Below, one piece after another: positions 38,991 through 43,004 of a stretch of DNA of 43,004 nt. The translations under genes were made by a program, and so were the position numbers. Position 1 is the first letter of the stretch. Every line of letters starts with the position of its first letter. The notes under the pieces were generated by a model. It saw nothing but the letters and a program-made list of their open reading frames with translations, ran no database searches and was not told the origin of the DNA. The stretch is from Candidatus Melainabacteria bacterium RIFCSPLOWO2_02_FULL_35_15 (lineage in GTDB: Bacteria; Cyanobacteriota; Vampirovibrionia; 2-02-FULL-35-15): contig MFRN01000038.1 of the NCBI GenBank assembly GCA_001784585.1, positions 1 to 43,004 on the forward strand. Direction: 5' to 3'.

Positions 38991-39619
38991 GCAGATTGTT
39001 TTTCATCAAAAATATTTATATTCCTACGATCTACATAAACCCCGGAACCAGGTTTTAATGCCACATCTACAGGGGGCGGTAATTTCCCTGTCAATTTACA
39101 AATTGCTGCAACAGTCAGAAGTTCTTCCCGGCATATTGGTTCAAGTGAAAACGGTACATCATCTATCCGTTTAAAAATCACGGTTTTTCTTTTTTCTAAT
39201 TCAGGTTTTAACTGCTTTATGGCTTGTTTTCGATCTGAGGAGGTACTATCTGCTGCCGCTTCAGCAGCTTTAGCTATTTCACTTACAATGGCTTTTCTGG
39301 TAGGCCCTTTGGCATTCTGATATATAGTCTGAGCAGGAAATATAAGTTCCTGATATGGGTTCTCTATTTTAATTTCTTCCCTTTCGCCCAGAGAATTAAC
39401 AACTGTTGTTTTTAATTCAGGATAAGCTACCAGATACCCATGATGAATTGCCACATTAACATTAACAATTTCATTCCTGCTTTGAACAGGAATGGTAATA
39501 AAATCTTTGTGATCCAAATATAAATCTTTTTCTTTTGAAAATCTCCTGTAAGCAGCATAAGCAAACGGCACGAGGTGTGCTTTGTTATTTCTATCCGGAT
39601 TTACTGGATTAACTGGCAT
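38987..39619 (-). CDS. Hypothetical protein (210 aa)
   Basis: A soluble protein beginning MPVNPVNPDRNNKAHLVPFAYAAYRRF. It contains an Ala/Lys-rich helix (SEIAKAAEAAADSTSSD) and a C-terminal half with VPFSLEPICREELLTVAAICKLTG. No family or catalytic motif recognised. An extended -10 (TGATATACA) ends 11 bases before this ATG, which favours it over the in-frame ATG at 39647-39649 lying upstream of the -10. It converges on ruvB. Confidence 0.6.
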   Translation of the reverse strand: MPVNPVNPDRNNKAHLVPFAYAAYRRFSKEKDLYLDHKDFITIPVQSRNEIVNVNVAIHHGYLVAYPELKTTVVNSLGEREEIKIENPYQELIFPAQTIYQNAKGPTRKAIVSEIAKAAEAAADSTSSDRKQAIKQLKPELEKRKTVIFKRIDDVPFSLEPICREELLTVAAICKLTGKLPPPVDVALKPGSGVYVDRRNINIFDEKQSA

Positions 39620-39630
39620 AGCGTAAACAT

Positions 39631-39639
39631 TGTATATCA
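39631..39639 (-). promoter_or_regulatory. Extended -10 of the 38987-39619 gene
   Basis: The minus strand reads TGATATACA, ending 11 bases before the chosen ATG. No ribosome site follows. It lies inside the longer in-frame extension, which argues against that longer start. Confidence 0.45.
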
Positions 39640-39769
39640 AATAATGCATATTTTAAAAGAGTTAGTTATAAAGAAAAAATAAAGATTTAACTCTTTCCCA
39701 ATAATTTCTGCTGGAACACTAAGCTCAATATTTTGACTTCTTACATAGATGTCCTCAGCTAAGTTAAGA

Positions 39770-39778
39770 TGCTATCAT
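39770..39778 (+). promoter_or_regulatory. Extended -10 of hom
   Basis: TGCTATCAT (TGnTAnnAT) ends 8 bases before the ATG at 39787. The in-frame ATG at 39769 overlaps this element, so the shorter start is preferred. Confidence 0.5.
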
Positions 39779-39786
39779 TTTTATGC

Positions 39787-41079
39787 ATGAATAAAAATCA
39801 AAACAAACTAAAAATCGGTCTCCTGGGAGCAGGTACAGTAGGTTCTGGTGTAGTTAAAGCACTTCAAAACAATGATTTTGTAGAGATCAAGAAAATTGGA
39901 GTTAAGGACCTAAATAAAAAAAGAGATTTTTTTACAAATTTAAACAGCAATAACCCTGCTTTAACCGGAAACCTTAGCGAAATAGTAAGTGACCCTGAAA
40001 TTGGAATAGTAGTGGAGGTTCTGGGCGGACTCAATCCCGCTAAGGAGCTTGTAACGCTTGCAATTAAAAATAAAAAACACATTGTCACTGCAAATAAAGA
40101 TTTAATAGCTACCTATGGCCCGGAGTTATTTGATCTGGCAAAAGAAAACAATGTCCAGATTCAGTTTGAGGCCAGTGTATGCGGTGGAATTCCGATTATA
40201 AACACTTTAAAGCAGACATTAAGTGCAAATAACTTTAAAAAAATAACTGGAATATTTAACGGCACTACAAACTATATTCTCACTGAGATGCTAAATAAAA
40301 ATCTAAGCTTTGAGGTATGCTTAAAAGAAGCACAGGAACTCGGTTATGCAGAGCCTGATCCTGCAAATGATATTTCAGGGAGAGACTCTGCATATAAAAT
40401 CGCAATTCTTGCCAGTATTGCTTTCCGTGAAAGAATAAAAATTGATACGGTCTATACAGAAGGTATTCAGAAAATTACCCTGGAAGATATTTTACTTGCT
40501 GAAGAACTAGGCTACAGATTAAAGCTAATCGGACTTGCAAAAAAAGAATCAGATGGCAAAATAGATATTCGCGTACATCCTGCTTTTATAAAAAAGACAA
40601 ATACTTTGTCAAGTGTATTTGGCGCTAACAATGGTGTTCTTGTAGAGGGAGACTTAGTTGGTGAGTTAACATTGATTGGGAAAGGCGCAGGCTCAATGCC
40701 TACAGCCAGCTCTGTAGCCGGAGATATAAATCTTCTTGTCGCACAGATTTCATCTTCTCAGAAGCCAAATCCTCAGTTTGTTTGCCAGCATACAGACTTT
40801 GCAAAAATAAGACCGGTTTCTGAAACGACAAATTGTTATTTTCTTAGAATTAGAACAGAAGACAAAGCCGGTGTTGTAGGTCAGATAGGAACAATGTTCG
40901 GAAAACATGATGTCAGCATAAACACTCTTACACAGCGTGGCACAAACCAGGACAATACTGCATCAATAACTCTGCTTACTCATTTAGTTAAAGAGGAAAG
41001 GTTACAAAGGGCACTTGCTGAAATTAAAAATACAAATGTCGTAAAGCAGGTAGAAAATGTGATTAGGGTTTTGGATTAA
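39787..41079 (+). CDS. hom: Homoserine dehydrogenase
   Basis: A 430-residue NAD(P)H enzyme that reduces aspartate semialdehyde to homoserine, leading to threonine and methionine. The Rossmann motif is IGLLGAGTVGSGVVK, then TANKDLIATYG, EASVCGGIPI, the catalytic region GIFNGTTNYILTEM and QELGYAEPDPANDISGRDSAYK. A C-terminal ACT domain (FLRIRTEDKAGVVGQIG, SINTLTQRG) suggests feedback control by an amino acid, usually threonine. The start is set by the -10 box 8 bases upstream. aspS follows after 39 bases on the same strand. Confidence 0.95.
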   Translation: MNKNQNKLKIGLLGAGTVGSGVVKALQNNDFVEIKKIGVKDLNKKRDFFTNLNSNNPALTGNLSEIVSDPEIGIVVEVLGGLNPAKELVTLAIKNKKHIVTANKDLIATYGPELFDLAKENNVQIQFEASVCGGIPIINTLKQTLSANNFKKITGIFNGTTNYILTEMLNKNLSFEVCLKEAQELGYAEPDPANDISGRDSAYKIAILASIAFRERIKIDTVYTEGIQKITLEDILLAEELGYRLKLIGLAKKESDGKIDIRVHPAFIKKTNTLSSVFGANNGVLVEGDLVGELTLIGKGAGSMPTASSVAGDINLLVAQISSSQKPNPQFVCQHTDFAKIRPVSETTNCYFLRIRTEDKAGVVGQIGTMFGKHDVSINTLTQRGTNQDNTASITLLTHLVKEERLQRALAEIKNTNVVKQVENVIRVLD

Positions 41080-41118
41080 AATAGCATTTGAAGCAGGACA
41101 GCTAAAATATCAAAGTCT

Positions 41119-42918
41119 ATGCCGATAGAAAAAACACGCACTCAGCACTTAAAACGTTCTCACTTCTGCAGTGATTTAAAAGAGTCTGACATTGGAAAGA
41201 TTATCACTGTGGCTGGTTGGGTAGATACTACACGGGATCTTGGTGGGATTATTTTTATTGAGCTGAGAGATCATACCGGGCGTTTTCAAATCGTAGCTGA
41301 TCCTGCAAAAAACAAAGATGTCCACAAAGTTTTTGAACATCTCCGGAATGAATTTGTAGTAATTGTAAAAGGCCCTGTGACAAGAAGGCCAGAAGGTACA
41401 CAAAATCCAAATTTACCCGCTGGCACAGTTGAAATGTACCCTGCTGAAATCGAGCTTTTAAACAGATCCAAACCGTTACCATTTACACTTGATCAGGCAG
41501 AAGATGTAGATGAAAATGTACGGCTGAAATATCGCTTTTTGGATCTGCGCCGCGAGAAAATGCAAAAGACATTTCTTATACGGCATAAAATTACCCAGGC
41601 AATAAGATCGAAATTAAACGATCTCGGGTTTTTTGAACTTGAAACTCCAATACTTACAAAAGCTACTCCGGAAGGAGCCCGTGATTATTTGGTCCCAAGC
41701 AGGGTACAGCCGGGGAAATTTTTTGCACTGCCGCAGTCACCTCAGTTATTCAAACAGCTTTTTATGATGAGCGGATTCCCTCGTTATTATCAAATAGCCA
41801 GATGCTTTAGAGATGAAGATCTCAGAGCAGACAGGCAACCTGAGTTTACACAGGTAGATATTGAAATGTCGTTTACAGATATGGAAGATGTAATTTATGC
41901 TATTGAAGAAGTTCTTGTCTGTGCATTTGAAGCTGGCGGAATTAAGATTTCAAAGCCATTTCAAAGAATGGATTATGACAAAGCAATGGCCCTGTACGGC
42001 TCTGATAAACCGGATTTGAGGTTTGGGCTTGAGTTTGTAGATTTGACTGATCTCATGGCAAAAAGTGAGTTTAAATCATTTGCTGATATTGCAAAAAATA
42101 ACGGAGAGGTTAAATGTCTCTGCGTATCAGGGATTTCAGAATATTCAAGGAAGGAAATGGATGATTTAAAAGCACTTACTATGTCAAAAGACTTCGGTGC
42201 AAAGGGTTTAGCATGGATTACTTTTAAATCGGACGGCTCTGTGAGTTCACCTATAGTAAAGTTCTTCAAAGAAGATGAAATCAATGAAATGAAAAAAAGG
42301 GCAGGTGTAAAAGCCGGTGATACACTGCTTTTTATAGCAGATAAGCCACATATTGTAGCTCAGGCGCTTGGAAAACTCAGATTACATATTGGTGAAAAGT
42401 TAAATTTAATAGATAAGGATAAACATGCGCTTATCTGGCTTGTGAACTTTCCACTTTTTGAATATGATCTAATTGAAAAAAGGTTAAGCTCGGCACATCA
42501 CCCGTTTACATCCCCAAAACCAGAAGACATTCATCTGCTTGATAGTAATCCGGAAAAAGCAAAAGCTGCTGCATATGACATTATTTATAACGGTACTGAA
42601 ATTGGCGGGGGCAGTATAAGAATTCATAATATGGAATTACAAAGTAAGGTTTTTAAGATTATTGGAATTGATGAAAACACAGCACAAGAAAAATTTGGAT
42701 TTTTGCTGGATGCACTGAGCATGGGTGCTCCTCCGCATGGCGGTCTAGCACTTGGCTTAGATCGGCTTGTTATGCTGCTTACAGGAAATAAATCTATCCG
42801 GGATGTTATAGCATTTCCTAAAACCCAGACTGCTGCATGCCCTCTTACTGACGCCCCGGGCAAGGCAAGTGATAAGCAGTTAAAAGAATTACATATTAGG
42901 GTGGCAGAGCCAAAATAG
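41119..42918 (+). CDS. aspS: Aspartyl-tRNA synthetase
   Basis: A 599-residue class II synthetase of the long bacterial type. The N-terminal OB domain binds the anticodon ([26 protein letters not shown]). Motif 2 is [20 protein letters not shown], a GAD insertion lies at about 300-420, and motif 3 is [21 protein letters not shown] is near the end. Whether it also charges tRNA-Asn depends on gatCAB, which cannot be judged here. A TAAAAT box ends 10 bases before the ATG and no ribosome site is present, so it may have its own leaderless start. The last 86 bases of the window after its stop show no gene. Confidence 0.96.
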   Translation: MPIEKTRTQHLKRSHFCSDLKESDIGKIITVAGWVDTTRDLGGIIFIELRDHTGRFQIVADPAKNKDVHKVFEHLRNEFVVIVKGPVTRRPEGTQNPNLPAGTVEMYPAEIELLNRSKPLPFTLDQAEDVDENVRLKYRFLDLRREKMQKTFLIRHKITQAIRSKLNDLGFFELETPILTKATPEGARDYLVPSRVQPGKFFALPQSPQLFKQLFMMSGFPRYYQIARCFRDEDLRADRQPEFTQVDIEMSFTDMEDVIYAIEEVLVCAFEAGGIKISKPFQRMDYDKAMALYGSDKPDLRFGLEFVDLTDLMAKSEFKSFADIAKNNGEVKCLCVSGISEYSRKEMDDLKALTMSKDFGAKGLAWITFKSDGSVSSPIVKFFKEDEINEMKKRAGVKAGDTLLFIADKPHIVAQALGKLRLHIGEKLNLIDKDKHALIWLVNFPLFEYDLIEKRLSSAHHPFTSPKPEDIHLLDSNPEKAKAAAYDIIYNGTEIGGGSIRIHNMELQSKVFKIIGIDENTAQEKFGFLLDALSMGAPPHGGLALGLDRLVMLLTGNKSIRDVIAFPKTQTAACPLTDAPGKASDKQLKELHIRVAEPK

Positions 42919-43004
42919 ATATTAGTTCCTAAGTTTAAATCAATTTCCTCAAAAGACGATTAAAAAATGCTGATTTAATTACCCTAATATTTTTTCAAGT
43001 TTTC

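Noticed and set aside
39769-39786. Upstream ATG of hom
   Set aside because: It overlaps the predicted extended -10; the protein alignment begins after the second Met.
1-43004. CRISPR array, IS element, phage structural genes or biosynthetic cluster
   Set aside because: No regularly spaced repeats, transposase, integrase, capsid or assembly-line genes are visible; the repeats present are hairpin elements.

Overview
The window looks like chromosomal DNA of an AT-rich bacterium. The best clue to lineage is YidC (30870-32030). It carries a periplasmic insertion of about 150 residues ending in an FLFINGLG...GAVDP motif, as I recall from cyanobacterial YidC. The L34 sequence and a LexA with an intact Ala-Gly cleavage site fit this. 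My inference is a non-photosynthetic relative of Cyanobacteria (Melainabacteria/Vampirovibrionia type). No photosynthesis gene is visible, and a marker-gene tree would be needed to settle it.

Layout. 1-2050: two small unknown genes, a decayed gene behind a repeated leader element, and a Fic AMPylase. 2098-3881: two tRNA-Arg genes flanking a nucleobase-deaminase pair. 3967-4946: small unknown genes and a candidate structured RNA with its own terminator. 4947-10302: a degenerate GT5 glycogen-synthase-like gene, unknowns, an alkaline-phosphatase-superfamily protein and purB. 10483-16411: an aldehyde dehydrogenase, a SWIB-domain protein, two secreted thioredoxin-like proteins, lexA with an operator, and unknowns. 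16415-23213: a surface-glycosylation island with two full GT-C transferases, a truncated third copy, two GT2 and one GT4. 23219-28450: xth, a possible zinc protease, tRNA-Thr, marC, a metallophosphoesterase and purD. 28458-30866: low-complexity proteins, a second candidate RNA, and a divergent prepilin/VOC pair. 30870-34514: the origin-type block rpmH-rnpA-yidD-yidC on the minus strand, divergent from dnaA. 34599-42918: a second aldehyde dehydrogenase, a palindromic repeat cluster, a Gfo/Idh oxidoreductase, HU, ruvB, an unknown, hom and aspS.

Two expression themes cut across the annotation. First, many first-in-transcript genes have no Shine-Dalgarno sequence. Instead a -10 box, often the extended TGnTAnnnT form, ends 7-11 bases before the start codon, which predicts leaderless mRNAs (prepilin, VOC, ruvB, hom, the 39619 gene, a GT2, purD, Fic and glgA-like). 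Genes with good ribosome sites (SWIB, rpmH, HU, ALDH and the small unknowns) form a second class. Second, a repeated leader element with a hairpin that shows compensatory base changes lies directly in front of the start codons of purB, yidC and the Gfo/Idh gene, and of a decayed ORF near 730.

Of the undescribed signals, that start-codon-linked element and the two terminator-bounded RNA candidates (4732-4915 and 29665-29885) deserve attention first.
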